A stretch of DNA of 32,553 nt, from the NCBI RefSeq assembly GCF_001189845.1, contig NZ_LFLZ01000090.1:1-32553 (forward strand), read 5' to 3'. The stretch comes from Bradyrhizobium tropiciagri. Its GTDB lineage: Bacteria > Pseudomonadota > Alphaproteobacteria > Rhizobiales > Xanthobacteraceae. The translations under genes and the position numbers were made by a program. Of this stretch, positions 24,531 to 32,553 are shown piece after piece. Under the pieces are notes generated by a model. It did not search any database and was not told the DNA's origin. It worked only from the letters and a program-made list of their open reading frames with translations. Positions within the stretch are counted from its first letter, which is position 1, and every line of letters begins with the position of its first letter.

Positions 24531-25568
24531 CTATTTGATGGCCCCGAGCAGCAGGCCCGACCGCATCATCCGGCTGAGCAGGCCCGCCATGATCATCATG
24601 GGAACGATGGCGACCAGCGCCGCAGCCGATATCGCCCACCATTCGTCGCCGCGCTGGCTGTTCTGTCCCGCCACCAGGATGGGCAGCGTCTGCCATCTGG
24701 AATTGGTCAGGAACAGCGCGAACAGAAACTCGTTCCAGACGAAGGCCAGCGTGATCATGAACGTCGCCAGCAGCCCGTTCATCGACATCGGCACCACGAT
24801 GCCGATGAAGATGCGCCAGCTCGGCACGTTGTCGACCATCGCGGCTTCCTCGACCTCGATCGGGATAGCTTCGAAGAAGTCTCGCATCAGCCAGACCACG
24901 ATCGGCAGCGAGAAGGCGACGTAGCACAGCGTCAGGCCGACATAGCTGTCGATGAGCTGGAAACCCAGCCGGCCGATCTCGCTGTAGAGCAGATACAGCG
25001 CGAAGGCCGTGACGATCGGCGGAAACATGCGCTGGCTCACGAACCAGAACAGGATGTCTTCATTGCCGAGGATCGGCCCGGGCAACGGCAGGCGATTGGC
25101 GACGACGGCTGCGATCAGCGCGATCGGAAAGGCGAGCAGAAGTGCCTGCGAGCGGGTAAATCCGAACGTCGCGTTGAACAGCAGATAGCCGCCGAGCGCG
25201 AGCAGGAAGAACACGAGGCCTGCGCCAAGCCTGACCTTGAATTCGAACCGCACCAGCGCATAGGCCGCCATCGCGCCGATCGCCGTCGCAATCGCCGCCG
25301 CGGACAGGCCGACGATCGTCGAGTTCAGGAAGGTGCGGAAGAACTCGCCGCGGATCCCCTGATAGAGGTCGATGAAGGGCTGCAGGGTCGGCGTGAAGTC
25401 GATGAACGGCAGATAGGTCGGCCCGCCGACGACGCCCGGCGGCGTCTTGAACGCCGTCACGACCACCCAATAGAGCGGAAACACCGTGATCAGGCACCAG
25501 GCGAGAACGCCAACCGCGACCAGCCGGCGGCTCCATTGCGGCAGTCCGGTCAAGCCCTGCCCGCTCAT
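24531..25568 (-). CDS. carbohydrate ABC transporter permease (MalG-type), enlarged
   Basis: The 345-residue inner-membrane permease begins at the ATG at 25568, which overlaps the preceding gene's stop by 4 bp (ATGA). The open frame runs on upstream without homology. It has the first helix (15-39), the binding-protein-dependent permease core, and the EAA loop EEAAMVDNVPSWRIFIGIVVP that docks on the ATPase; the usual glycine of this loop is asparagine. Residues about 112-172 are an insertion, absent from the usual 270-300-residue MalG type, that carries two additional hydrophobic stretches (LGAGLVFFLLALGGYLLF and ALLLAFPIALIAAVVA). Confidence 0.9.
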   Translation of the reverse strand: MSGQGLTGLPQWSRRLVAVGVLAWCLITVFPLYWVVVTAFKTPPGVVGGPTYLPFIDFTPTLQPFIDLYQGIRGEFFRTFLNSTIVGLSAAAIATAIGAMAAYALVRFEFKVRLGAGLVFFLLALGGYLLFNATFGFTRSQALLLAFPIALIAAVVANRLPLPGPILGNEDILFWFVSQRMFPPIVTAFALYLLYSEIGRLGFQLIDSYVGLTLCYVAFSLPIVVWLMRDFFEAIPIEVEEAAMVDNVPSWRIFIGIVVPMSMNGLLATFMITLAFVWNEFLFALFLTNSRWQTLPILVAGQNSQRGDEWWAISAAALVAIVPMMIMAGLLSRMMRSGLLLGAIK

Positions 25569-26440
25569 CGGCGCTTCTCCAGATGCGGCCGCAGCAGCGC
25601 CAGATAGGTGACGCCGATGATCGTGATCGCGATCAGGAACAGGAAGCTGAGCGCCGACGTGTAGCCGAGATTGAACTTCTTGAAGCCTTCCTGATAGGCG
25701 AACAGCGTCAGCGTCTCGGTGTCGACCCCCGGCCCGCCGCCCGTCATCACGAACACCGTGTCCATGATCTTGTAGCTCTCGATCAGGCGGATGAAGACGA
25801 CCGCGGCCGAGATCGGCAGCATCATCGGAAAGGTGATCCCCCAGAACTGCTGCCAGGCGCTGGCATTCTCGAGCTCGGCGGCCTCGTAAACATCTTCGGG
25901 AAGCGTTTGCAGGCCGGCCAGCATCATCAGGATGACGAACGGCGTCCATTGCCAGACCTCGACCGCGATGATGCAGGCGAGTGCCCAATGTCCATTGGTG
26001 AGGAAAGGCAGATTGACCAGACCGAACTTCGACAGGAACTGGTTGAGCGGCCCCATGGTCGGGTTGAACATCATGCGCGCCACCAGCGCGACCGCCACCG
26101 GCGCCAGCAGCATCGGCAGCAGCAGGGCGACGCGAAACAGCCGCTCGCCCGGCACGCGCGCGTTCAGCGCCAGCGCAACGCCGAACCCGATCGCGTATTG
26201 CAGCCCAACGGCGATGAAGGCGATCAGCGTCGTCGTGAAGAGCGCACTCCAGAACCGCGGCTCCTGCAGCAGCGTCGCATAATTGCCGAGCCAGACCACC
26301 CGCGGCGGGATCGGCGGAATCAGGCGATAGCTGAGGAAGCTCGTGGTCAGCGAATAGATCAGCGGAAAGATCGAGATCGCCAGCACGACGAGCACCGCCG
26401 GCCAGATGAAGACATGCTTGATCGGATCATTCCGCATCAT
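25565..26440 (-). CDS. sugar ABC transporter permease (MalF-type)
   Basis: The 291-residue membrane protein has six predicted helices starting at FIWPAVLVVLAISIFPLIYSL and ending at LFLIAITIIGVTYLALL. The segment NYATLLQEPRFWSAL and the cytoplasmic EAA loop YEAAELENASAWQQFWGITFP identify it as a CUT1 permease. As in its partner, asparagine takes the place of the loop glycine. It starts 7 bp after ribokinase ends and overlaps the MalG-type gene by 4 bp. The two permeases should form a heterodimer. Confidence 0.93.
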   Translation of the reverse strand: MMRNDPIKHVFIWPAVLVVLAISIFPLIYSLTTSFLSYRLIPPIPPRVVWLGNYATLLQEPRFWSALFTTTLIAFIAVGLQYAIGFGVALALNARVPGERLFRVALLLPMLLAPVAVALVARMMFNPTMGPLNQFLSKFGLVNLPFLTNGHWALACIIAVEVWQWTPFVILMMLAGLQTLPEDVYEAAELENASAWQQFWGITFPMMLPISAAVVFIRLIESYKIMDTVFVMTGGGPGVDTETLTLFAYQEGFKKFNLGYTSALSFLFLIAITIIGVTYLALLRPHLEKRR

Positions 26441-26447
26441 CGCAGCA

Positions 26448-27371
26448 TCATCCCTTCAGCAGCGCTTCGATCTCGGCACGCTGCGGCATCGCGGGCGCGG
26501 TTCCGGGACGCGTGACGGAAATTCCGGCCGTGGCCGAACCGAAGCGCGCAGCCTCGAGCGGATCGGCTCCGTCCGCGAGCGCCGCGGCGAAGCCGCCGAC
26601 GAACGCATCACCCGCGCCGGTGGTTTCGACCACCCTGCCGGCGGCAAACGGCGGCACGTGCAGCGAGCGATCCCGCGCATGGAACAGCGCGCCGCGCTCG
26701 CCGAGCGTGATCAGCGCCGTGCCTGCGCCTTTCGCCAACAGCGCATCGCCGGCGCGTCGGGCGCCGGCGAGATCTCCGACCGCGATCCCGGTCAGCGCCT
26801 CGGCCTCGGTCTCGTTCGGGACGACATAATCGCAGAGCGCAAACAGGCCAGCATCGAACTTGATCGCCGGCGCCGGATTGAACACCGTGACGCTGCCGGC
26901 GGCGCGCGCGATCTCGAGCCCTCTGAATGCCGCATCGACCGGCTGCTCGAGCTGCGTCACGAACACGCTGGAGTCACGGATGGCGTCCGCGACGGTGTCG
27001 ACATCGGCCGGGCTGATGCCGCCCGCCGCGCCCGGCACCACGATGATCGCGTTGTCGCCCCGCGTCTCGTGGACGTAGATGAAAGCCGCACCGGTCGGCG
27101 CGTCCGCCGTCCTCGCCACACGCGGCCGGATTCCCTCGGCCTCCCAGGTCTTGACCGCAAGCTCGCCGAAGGCGTCGCTGCCGATCCGCGAGATGAAGCT
27201 CACGCTGGCACCGGCCCGCGCCGCCGCGACAGCCTGATTGGATCCCTTGCCGCCGGGTCCCATGGCAAATCCCGATCCGGCGATGGTCTCGCCGATCGCC
27301 GGCATGTTGCCGGCGCGGAACGCGAGGTCAACGACGAAGACGCCGAGGACGGCGACGCCATTCTTGCTCAT
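26448..27371 (-). CDS. rbsK: ribokinase (PfkB family)
   Basis: The 307-residue sugar kinase phosphorylates the 5-hydroxyl of ribose or a similar sugar with ATP. It has the substrate-binding GPGGKGSNQAV (38-48), the family NPAPA (165-169), PNETEAEALTG (185-195) and the catalytic anion-hole motif ETTGAGDAFVGG with base D255. The length is normal. It lies 4 bp after the mutarotase gene and 7 bp before the permeases. Deoxyribokinases are close relatives, and with deoC in the same locus the natural substrate could be 2-deoxyribose. Confidence 0.9.
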   Translation of the reverse strand: MSKNGVAVLGVFVVDLAFRAGNMPAIGETIAGSGFAMGPGGKGSNQAVAAARAGASVSFISRIGSDAFGELAVKTWEAEGIRPRVARTADAPTGAAFIYVHETRGDNAIIVVPGAAGGISPADVDTVADAIRDSSVFVTQLEQPVDAAFRGLEIARAAGSVTVFNPAPAIKFDAGLFALCDYVVPNETEAEALTGIAVGDLAGARRAGDALLAKGAGTALITLGERGALFHARDRSLHVPPFAAGRVVETTGAGDAFVGGFAAALADGADPLEAARFGSATAGISVTRPGTAPAMPQRAEIEALLKG

Positions 27372-27375
27372 GTCG

Positions 27376-27831
27376 TCACTCCCCGTCCGGCGCGATGACG
27401 CCCTTGCTGAACAGGAAGCAGCCGTAGAAGCGGCGCTCGCCGGTCGCGATCACGCAATAGGCCGTCTTGGCCTTCTCGTAGAACGCATGGCGCTCGACGC
27501 CGACCAGCGGCCAGGATCGTCCCTCGGCGTGATCGATCGCGGCCTGCACCTCGCGCTGCACGGCAGGCACCTCCTGCGGCTGGCCCACGATCTCCATGCG
27601 GCTCGCGGCATCGTCGACGAAGGTATCGAGCGGCATCACCGAGAGCACGGCTTCGACCGCCTTGGCGGCGCTCACATTGTCGATGCGCAGCAACTTGCCA
27701 AGCGCGGTCTGGCGCGCGATCGAGTCGGCCGGAAAATTCGTGTCGCACACCACCAGGCGATCACCGTGCCCCATCGCCCGCAGGGCATAGAGCACGTCGG
27801 CATTGAGCAGCGGATTGATGCCCTTGAGCAT
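27376..27831 (-). CDS. RbsD/FucU family sugar mutarotase
   Basis: The 151-residue enzyme interconverts anomers of a free sugar so that the kinase receives the right form. MLKGINPLLNADVLYALRAMGHGDRLVVCDTNFPA is the classic start, with the catalytic histidine in GHGD. The C-terminal ATGERRFYGCFLFSKGVI is nearer to FucU (YGN-type) than to RbsD. The ATG at 27831 has GAGGGAGG upstream, preferred over an in-frame ATG 24 bp earlier. It is first of the transporter part of the operon, after a 143-bp gap that holds a repeat element. Confidence 0.9.
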   Translation of the reverse strand: MLKGINPLLNADVLYALRAMGHGDRLVVCDTNFPADSIARQTALGKLLRIDNVSAAKAVEAVLSVMPLDTFVDDAASRMEIVGQPQEVPAVQREVQAAIDHAEGRSWPLVGVERHAFYEKAKTAYCVIATGERRFYGCFLFSKGVIAPDGE

Positions 27832-27919
27832 GTTGCGTCCCTCCCTCGTCTTCAAAATCGCCGGACTCTGACGGTCCGGGTCCCCACCGGTATCACCGCA
27901 AGATGACGCCGCTAGCTTC

Positions 27920-27974
27920 TAGTTTTGACACGTTTTCTGCACGCGAACTGGTGCCCACTTCGCTCGAAAACGCT
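27920..27974. repeat. Bradyrhizobium-type extragenic palindromic repeat
   Basis: The segment contains CGTTTTC and GAAAACG arms around CACGCGAACTGGTGCCCACT and TCGC. I recognise it as a repeat found many times in Bradyrhizobium and Rhodopseudomonas genomes. It lies between the ALDH and mutarotase genes and runs up to the ALDH stop codon (27977-27975). It may separate transcript stability of the two halves of the operon. Nothing else is seen in 27832-27974. Confidence 0.6.
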
Positions 27975-30361
27975 CTAGTCGCCATACGGAATCCAGATGT
28001 TCTTCACCTGCACGGCATGGCGCAGCAGAATCGGACCCTCGCTCGCGGCCTTGTCGTACCAGTCGAGCGCGAGGCCATGATCGACCAGCGTCCGCTTGAG
28101 GTTGCCGATCGACAGCCGCTCGGCGGCCGCCGACGCATCCTGCGATCCGAACGCCCAGAGCGCGTCGACATCGTCGTGCTCGGCAAGCACCTTGACCAGT
28201 TCGCCGCTATCGCCGGTGACGATGTTGACGACGCCGCCCGGCACATCAGACGTCTCGAGCACCTGGTAGAAATCGGTCGCAGCGAGCGGATGCCGCTCGC
28301 TCGGCACGGCGACCACCCGATTGCCTATCGCAACCAGCGGCGCGACCAGGCTGATGAAGGCGAGCAGCGGCGCTTCGTCCGGACAGGCGACACCGACCAC
28401 GCCGATCGGCTCGTGCATCGCGAGCGCCACGCCGCGCAGCGGCGGCGTGTGAACGGATCCCTCGAATTTATCGGCCCAGGCGCCATAGCTGAACAGCCGC
28501 TCGATGCTCGCATCGACTTCCGTACGCGCCTTTGCCGACGACACGCCGGTCATGTCGGCGATGCGCCGGACGAACTCGTCGCTGCGCGCGGAGAGATTTT
28601 CGGCAAGGTAGTAGAGAATCTGGGCGCGATTATGCGCCGTCGCTCGCGCCCACGATTCGGCTGAGCGCGCCGCGGCCACCGCATTACGGATGTCCTTGCG
28701 ATTGCCCTCGCCGGCTTCGCCGAGGCGCCGGCCCTTCGGCGACAGCACCGCGCGCGAATAATTGCCGTCGGGGCGGACCTGCTTGCCGCCGACGAACAGT
28801 TTTGCTGTTCGATCGATCGGCGGCACGTCGAATCCTGCGCTGGCGCCGGACGCAATCGGCAGCGGCGAAGCCTTGGGCCGCGCCTTGCGCCCACTCCAGC
28901 CTTCGGCTTCAGATATTCAACCATGCCTTCGCGGCCGCCCTCGCGGCCGAAGCCGGACTCGCGATAGCCGCCGAAACCGACGCTGGCGTCGAACAGATTG
29001 GTGGCGTTGACCCAGACCACGCCGGCCAGCAGCTTCGGCGCGATGTCGAGCGCGAGACCAATCGTCTCGCTCCACACGCTGGCGGCAAGGCCGTAGCGCG
29101 TGTTGTTGGCGAGCATGACAGCCTCGTCGGGCGTGCGGAACGTCATCGCAACCAGGACCGGGCCGAAGATCTCCTCAGTCGCAACGGTCGAGGACGGATG
29201 CACGTTCCAGAGCAGGGTCGGCGGATAGAAACATCCCTCCGCGGGCATCGCGCCGGGCGTTTGATATTTCTCGGCGCCTTCCTTCACCCCGGTCTCGACC
29301 AGCGTCTTGATCCGCTCGAGCTGCACTGGGGCTACCACCGCGCCCATGTCGATCGCCTTGTCGAGCGGCATGCCGACGCGAAGCGTCGACATGCGGCGGA
29401 TCAGGCGCCTGCGGAAGGTCTCCGCAATCCCCTCCTGCAACAGCAGCCGCGATCCGGCGCAACAGACCTGCCCCTGGTTGAACCAGATCGCATCGACCAC
29501 GCCTTCCACCGCGCCGTCGATGTCGGCGTCATCGAACACGATGAACGGCGACTTGCCGCCGAGTTCGAGCGTCAGCGATTTGCCGGTGCCTGCCGTCGTC
29601 TGACGGATCAGTCGCCCGACCTCGGTCGATCCGGTGAAGGCGATCTTGTCGACGCCGGGATTTTCGACCAGCAACGCGCCGGTCGCGCCATCGCCGGTGA
29701 CGACGTTCAGCACGCCCGGCGGCAGGCCGGCCTCGGCCGAGAGTTCGGCGAACAGCAGCGCAGTGAGCGAGGTGAATTCCGCCGGCTTCAGCACCACCGT
29801 GTTGCCCGCGGCGAGCGCGGGCGCGATCTTCCAGGCCAGCATCAGCAGCGGGAAATTCCACGGGATGATCTGCCCGATCACGCCGATCGGCACCTGATCG
29901 GCGAATTCCCGCTCCTGCAACTGCGCCCAGCCGGCGTGATAGTAGAAATGGCGCGCGGCAAGCGGCACGTCGAGATCGCGGGTTTCGCGGATCGGCTTGC
30001 CGTTGTCGATCGCCTCCAGCACGGCGAACAGCCGGGCGTGACGCTGCAGCATGCGCGCCAGTGCGTAGAGATGACGCGCCCGGCCATGACCGCCAAGCTT
30101 TGCCCACGCAACCTGCGCGGTGCGCGCGGCGTTGACCGCGGCCTCGACGTCGGCAGCCGCGCCCTGCGCGATGCGCGCCAGCGCCTTGCCGGTGGCGGGC
30201 TCGATCGTGGTGAGGTGCTTGCCCGCATGCGGCGCGGTGAACTTGCCGGCGATGAAATGCCCGAACGTGGCGCCGTGCCGCGCCAGCCAGGCGCGCGCTT
30301 CGCCGTCCGCCTCGGGCGCGGGGCCGTACTCCATGGTCTCGAAATAATTTGCGACGCTCAT
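27975..30361 (-). CDS. aldehyde dehydrogenase, ALDH16-type two-domain (frameshifted)
   Basis: With the frame restored the protein has about 795 residues. The first domain (1-490) is a complete NAD-dependent aldehyde dehydrogenase with PWNFPLLMLAWKIAPALAAGN, catalytic E266 (ELGGKSPF) and C300 (FNQGQVCCAGSR). After YLKPKA WSGRKARPKASPL comes a second, shorter ALDH-like domain without a catalytic cysteine, ending VQVKNIWIPYGD. This is the layout of bacterial ALDH16. The length is one base short of a multiple of three; the break is at about 28898-28908, next to a small inverted repeat. It starts 10 bp after deoC and would oxidise acetaldehyde made by DeoC to acetate. The substrate is inferred from context. 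Confidence 0.88.
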
Positions 30362-30371
30362 CGCTGGAGTC

Positions 30372-31400
30372 TCATCCCACGGGGTGGCGGTTGAAAGCCG
30401 AATAGTGGCCGGTCACGTGATGCTCGAGCTGCCGCTCGATATCGGCAAGCAGGCTGGAGGCGCCGATGCGGAACAGATCCGGCTCGAGCCAGTCGCGTCC
30501 CAGCTCCTCTTTCATCAGGAACTGATAGTTGAGCACGTCCTTTGCCGTCGAGATCCCGCCGGCCGGCTTGAAGCCGATCTTGAAGCCGGTGCGCTCCTGG
30601 TAGATCCGGATCATCCGCAGCATCGCCAGCGTCACCGGCAGCGTGGCGTTGACGCCTTCCTTGCCGGTCGAGGTCTTGATGAAGTCGGCACCGGCCATCA
30701 TGCAGACCATCGATGCCTTGGCGACGTTGCGCAACGTCTTGAGGTCGCCGGTCGCCAGGATCGTCTTCAGATGCGCGTTGTCGCAGACGGCGCGGAAATC
30801 CTGGACCTCGGCGTAAAGCGCTCGCCAGTCGCCGGTCAGCACATGCTCGCGCGTGATAACGATGTCGATCTCCTTCGCGCCGTCGCGCACCGACGCCTCG
30901 ATCTCCTTCAACTTCAGTTCGTGAGGGATCAGCCCCGCCGGGAATCCGGTCGAGACCGCAGCGACCGGAATGCCGGATCCAGCGAGCGCTTCGACGGCCG
31001 TGCCGACGAACCGATGGTAGACACAGACCGCGCCGGTATGCAGCTCGCGCCCGGCAAAGCCGAGCGGTTCGAGAAGGTCGCCGCGCACGGGCGCCTTGGC
31101 CTTGGCGCAGAGGCGCTTCACCCGTTCGGTCGTATCGTCGCCGTTGAGCGTCGTCAGGTCGATGCAGGTGATCGCCTTGAGCAGCCACGCCGCCTGCGCG
31201 TCCTTCTTGACCGTACGACGGCCCGGCAGGCTCGCGACCCGCCGTTCGGCGGCCGACAGATTGATCCTGATTTCGTCGACCCAATCCATATCCAGCGCGC
31301 GGCCGCTGTTGCGCGCGAGCTGGTGCGGATCCCCGCCCGCCGGGGAAGCCGGCAGCGCGGTCAATGCGGACGGATTCTGGATGAAGACGCTCTGCGTCAT
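30372..31400 (-). CDS. deoC: deoxyribose-phosphate aldolase
   Basis: The enzyme cleaves 2-deoxyribose-5-phosphate to glyceraldehyde-3-phosphate and acetaldehyde. The 342-residue protein is of the longer, eukaryote-like DERA type. It has CIDLTTLNGDDT (79-90), the proton-relay aspartate in EIDIV (about 179), the Schiff-base lysine K242 in DFIKTSTGKEG and K278 in GFKPAGGIS. It is the first gene of the minus-strand operon and diverges from a DeoR-family regulator. The ATG at 31400 has only a weak ribosome site. All catalytic residues are present. Confidence 0.95.
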   Translation of the reverse strand: MTQSVFIQNPSALTALPASPAGGDPHQLARNSGRALDMDWVDEIRINLSAAERRVASLPGRRTVKKDAQAAWLLKAITCIDLTTLNGDDTTERVKRLCAKAKAPVRGDLLEPLGFAGRELHTGAVCVYHRFVGTAVEALAGSGIPVAAVSTGFPAGLIPHELKLKEIEASVRDGAKEIDIVITREHVLTGDWRALYAEVQDFRAVCDNAHLKTILATGDLKTLRNVAKASMVCMMAGADFIKTSTGKEGVNATLPVTLAMLRMIRIYQERTGFKIGFKPAGGISTAKDVLNYQFLMKEELGRDWLEPDLFRIGASSLLADIERQLEHHVTGHYSAFNRHPVG

Positions 31401-31560
31401 GGAAGCGCCGTGCGGTTCTAGCGAATCGGCGAGATCGCCAGATAGACTGAATGTGCCGATCGCAACATGTGATCCTCCCCTGACCTTGCCGCTGGGTTTG
31501 CCACCTGCCGAGGAGCGACATCGCCCCGACGCGAGATGAGCCAGCAGACCGGATGTTATT

Positions 31561-31613
31561 ATTGTAACAAATCGACGTTGATAAACTCACAACATTGTAA
31601 GATCATTGTCAAT
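31561..31613. promoter_or_regulatory. phased ATTGT repeats in the deoC/deoR-type divergent promoter
   Basis: ATTGTAACAA (31561-31570), ATTGTAAG (31594-31601) and ATTGTCAAT (31605-31613) begin 33 and then 11 bp apart, that is, on the same face of the helix. The first contains the small palindrome TTGTAACAA. DeoR-family repressors bind repeated motifs of this kind in front of the operon they control. The 238-bp gap shows no coding potential otherwise. Confidence 0.5.
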
Positions 31614-31638
31614 CGGATAAGCAAGCTCGGCGATCAAA

Positions 31639-32433
31639 ATGGCTGAAACCCCGAACGCACGACCAAGCGAGACACGCGTCCAGCGCCTGCAGAGGCTGCG
31701 CCGCGCCGTTGAATCGAGTGGCGCGCTGCACCTGAAGGACGCCGCCGAGCTCCTCAAGGTCTCCGAAATGACGGTGCGGCGTGACCTTGCCGGTCCGGAG
31801 GCCGCCCTCGCCTTGCTCGGCGGCTACGTCGTCAATGCGGCATCGCCGACCGGGATCAAATACACGTTCGAGCAGGAGATCGACCAGCACACCCAGGACA
31901 AGCGTCTTGCCTGCCGGGCCGCGGCCGCCTCGATCAAGGAAGGCGATACGATCTTCATCGATTGCGGCACCACGATGCAATCGCTGGCGGACTGCCTGCC
32001 CGACGATCTGCCGCTCTCGGTGATCTGCTATTCGATGAACGTGGCGTCGATCGTGACGCACCGGCCCGGCACGCAGGTGATGCTGATGGGCGGGCTCTAT
32101 CATCCCTCGTCGCAATCGTTCGCGTCGGATGACGGCTTGTCCTATCTGCGCAGGCTCGGGATCAACAAGGCCTTCATCTCCGCCGGCGGCGTGCACTGGA
32201 CCCGCGGCGCGAGCTGCTCGAATTTTCACGAAGTCGCCGTCAAGCAGGCCGTCATCGAAACCGCGATGGAGAGCATCCTGGTGATCGACGCGAGCAAGCT
32301 CGGCAGCCTCAAGTCGGCATTCTTCTCCGACATCGGCGCATTCTCGCGGATCATCGTCGGCGGCGCGCCGTCATCGGACATGCGCAAGCACTTCCGCAGC
32401 CTTCCCGTCGAATATGTGACCAGCGCTACCTAA
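31639..32433 (+). CDS. DeoR/GlpR family transcriptional regulator
   Basis: The 264-residue repressor has an N-terminal winged helix-turn-helix (RVQRLQRLRRAVESSGALHL, then KDAAELLKVSEMTVRRDL, about 14-52) and a C-terminal phosphosugar-sensing DeoRC domain with the IFIDCGTTMQSLADCLP and VMLMGGLYHPSSQSF segments and HEVAVKQAVIETA. It is divergent from deoC. Family members are released by a phosphorylated sugar; here deoxyribose-5-phosphate or a related ester is likely. The ATG at 31639 has no strong ribosome site. Confidence 0.92.
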   Translation: MAETPNARPSETRVQRLQRLRRAVESSGALHLKDAAELLKVSEMTVRRDLAGPEAALALLGGYVVNAASPTGIKYTFEQEIDQHTQDKRLACRAAAASIKEGDTIFIDCGTTMQSLADCLPDDLPLSVICYSMNVASIVTHRPGTQVMLMGGLYHPSSQSFASDDGLSYLRRLGINKAFISAGGVHWTRGASCSNFHEVAVKQAVIETAMESILVIDASKLGSLKSAFFSDIGAFSRIIVGGAPSSDMRKHFRSLPVEYVTSAT

Positions 32434-32466
32434 CGTGATGCGATAGGTTGAACCGGATCGAGGTTC

Positions 32467-32553
32467 ACCTCTCCCTTGGGAGAGGTCGCGCGTAGCGCCG
32501 GGTGAGGGGTTGCGGTCCCTCGTTAGAGCTGCGCGCCCTCACCCGGCGCTACG
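32467..32553. repeat. REP-like palindromic element at the right end, cut by the window
   Basis: Two palindromes follow the DeoR-type gene: ACCTCTCCC-TT-GGGAGAGGT (32467-32486), and the 18-bp perfect inverted repeat CGTAGCGCCGGGTGAGGG (32491-32508) with CCCTCACCCGGCGCTACG (32536-32553). It shares CCCTCACCCG and ACCTCTCCC with the element at the left end. It probably also terminates the regulator transcript. Confidence 0.7.

Noticed and set aside
27975..28826. A separate second aldehyde dehydrogenase gene starting at 28826
   Set aside because: The segment lacks a catalytic cysteine and a plausible start and ribosome site. It matches the second domain of ALDH16, with the linker readable across a one-base gap.
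28532..30394. Open frame of 620 codons on the plus strand
   Set aside because: It is antisense to the aldehyde dehydrogenase, is arginine-rich with no recognisable domain, and arises from high-GC third-position bias.
1..32553. Mobile element, prophage, CRISPR array or RNA gene
   Set aside because: I found no transposase, integrase, att-like repeats at tRNA genes, regular spacer arrays, or tRNA/rRNA sequence. The repeats present are short extragenic palindromes.

Overview
The window looks like chromosomal DNA of a Bradyrhizobium-type alphaproteobacterium. The evidence is the high GC content, the protein families present, a ferrichrome-receptor/PepSY iron cluster, Irr-box-like sites, a BA14K protein, and the characteristic palindromic extragenic repeats at both ends and at 27920-27974. 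I see no tRNA, rRNA, CRISPR array, insertion sequence, integrase or phage gene. The content is metabolic and transport genes.

Layout. (1) 129-8720 is a catabolic gene set in three transcription units: a two-subunit Rieske ring-hydroxylating oxygenase (alpha frameshifted); an acyl-CoA ligase, a kinase-fold (APH-type) protein and a small unknown protein; and, divergently, a LivK-type binding protein, a CrtC/AttH-like lipocalin-fold protein and a TesB-type thioesterase. Two of the promoter regions carry the same TetR-operator-like sequence. The set probably serves uptake, CoA activation and ring oxidation of an unidentified organic acid. (2) 8919-9167 is a small unknown gene. (3) 9433-13988 is an iron operon: TonB-dependent receptor, FutA-like binding protein without its usual iron-binding tyrosines, and PepSY membrane protein, preceded by two Irr-box-like sites. 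(4) 14006-14533 encodes a DUF4269 nucleotidyltransferase-fold protein. (5) Isocitrate lyase (frameshifted) is divergent from its probable regulator of the ScfR/RamB family. (6) serA, two small secreted proteins (one BA14K) and an AraC-family regulator follow. (7) 21867-32433 is a sugar locus: a DeoR-family regulator divergent from deoC, a two-domain ALDH16-type aldehyde dehydrogenase (frameshifted), a FucU/RbsD mutarotase, a ribokinase and a complete CUT1 ABC transporter.

The sugar locus forms a readable pathway: import, anomer conversion, phosphorylation, aldol cleavage to acetaldehyde and glyceraldehyde-3-phosphate, and oxidation of acetaldehyde to acetate. 2-Deoxyribose or a related deoxysugar is the best substrate guess. 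Acetate would then use the glyoxylate cycle, whose isocitrate lyase is encoded in the same window.

Three genes (Rieske alpha, isocitrate lyase, ALDH16) are each broken by one single-base indel, and all three breaks lie in short inverted repeats. Sequencing error is the simplest explanation. The best candidates for undescribed biology are the deoxyribose-type locus, the Rieske/ligase/lipocalin gene set, the tyrosine-less FutA-like protein and the enlarged MalG-type permease.
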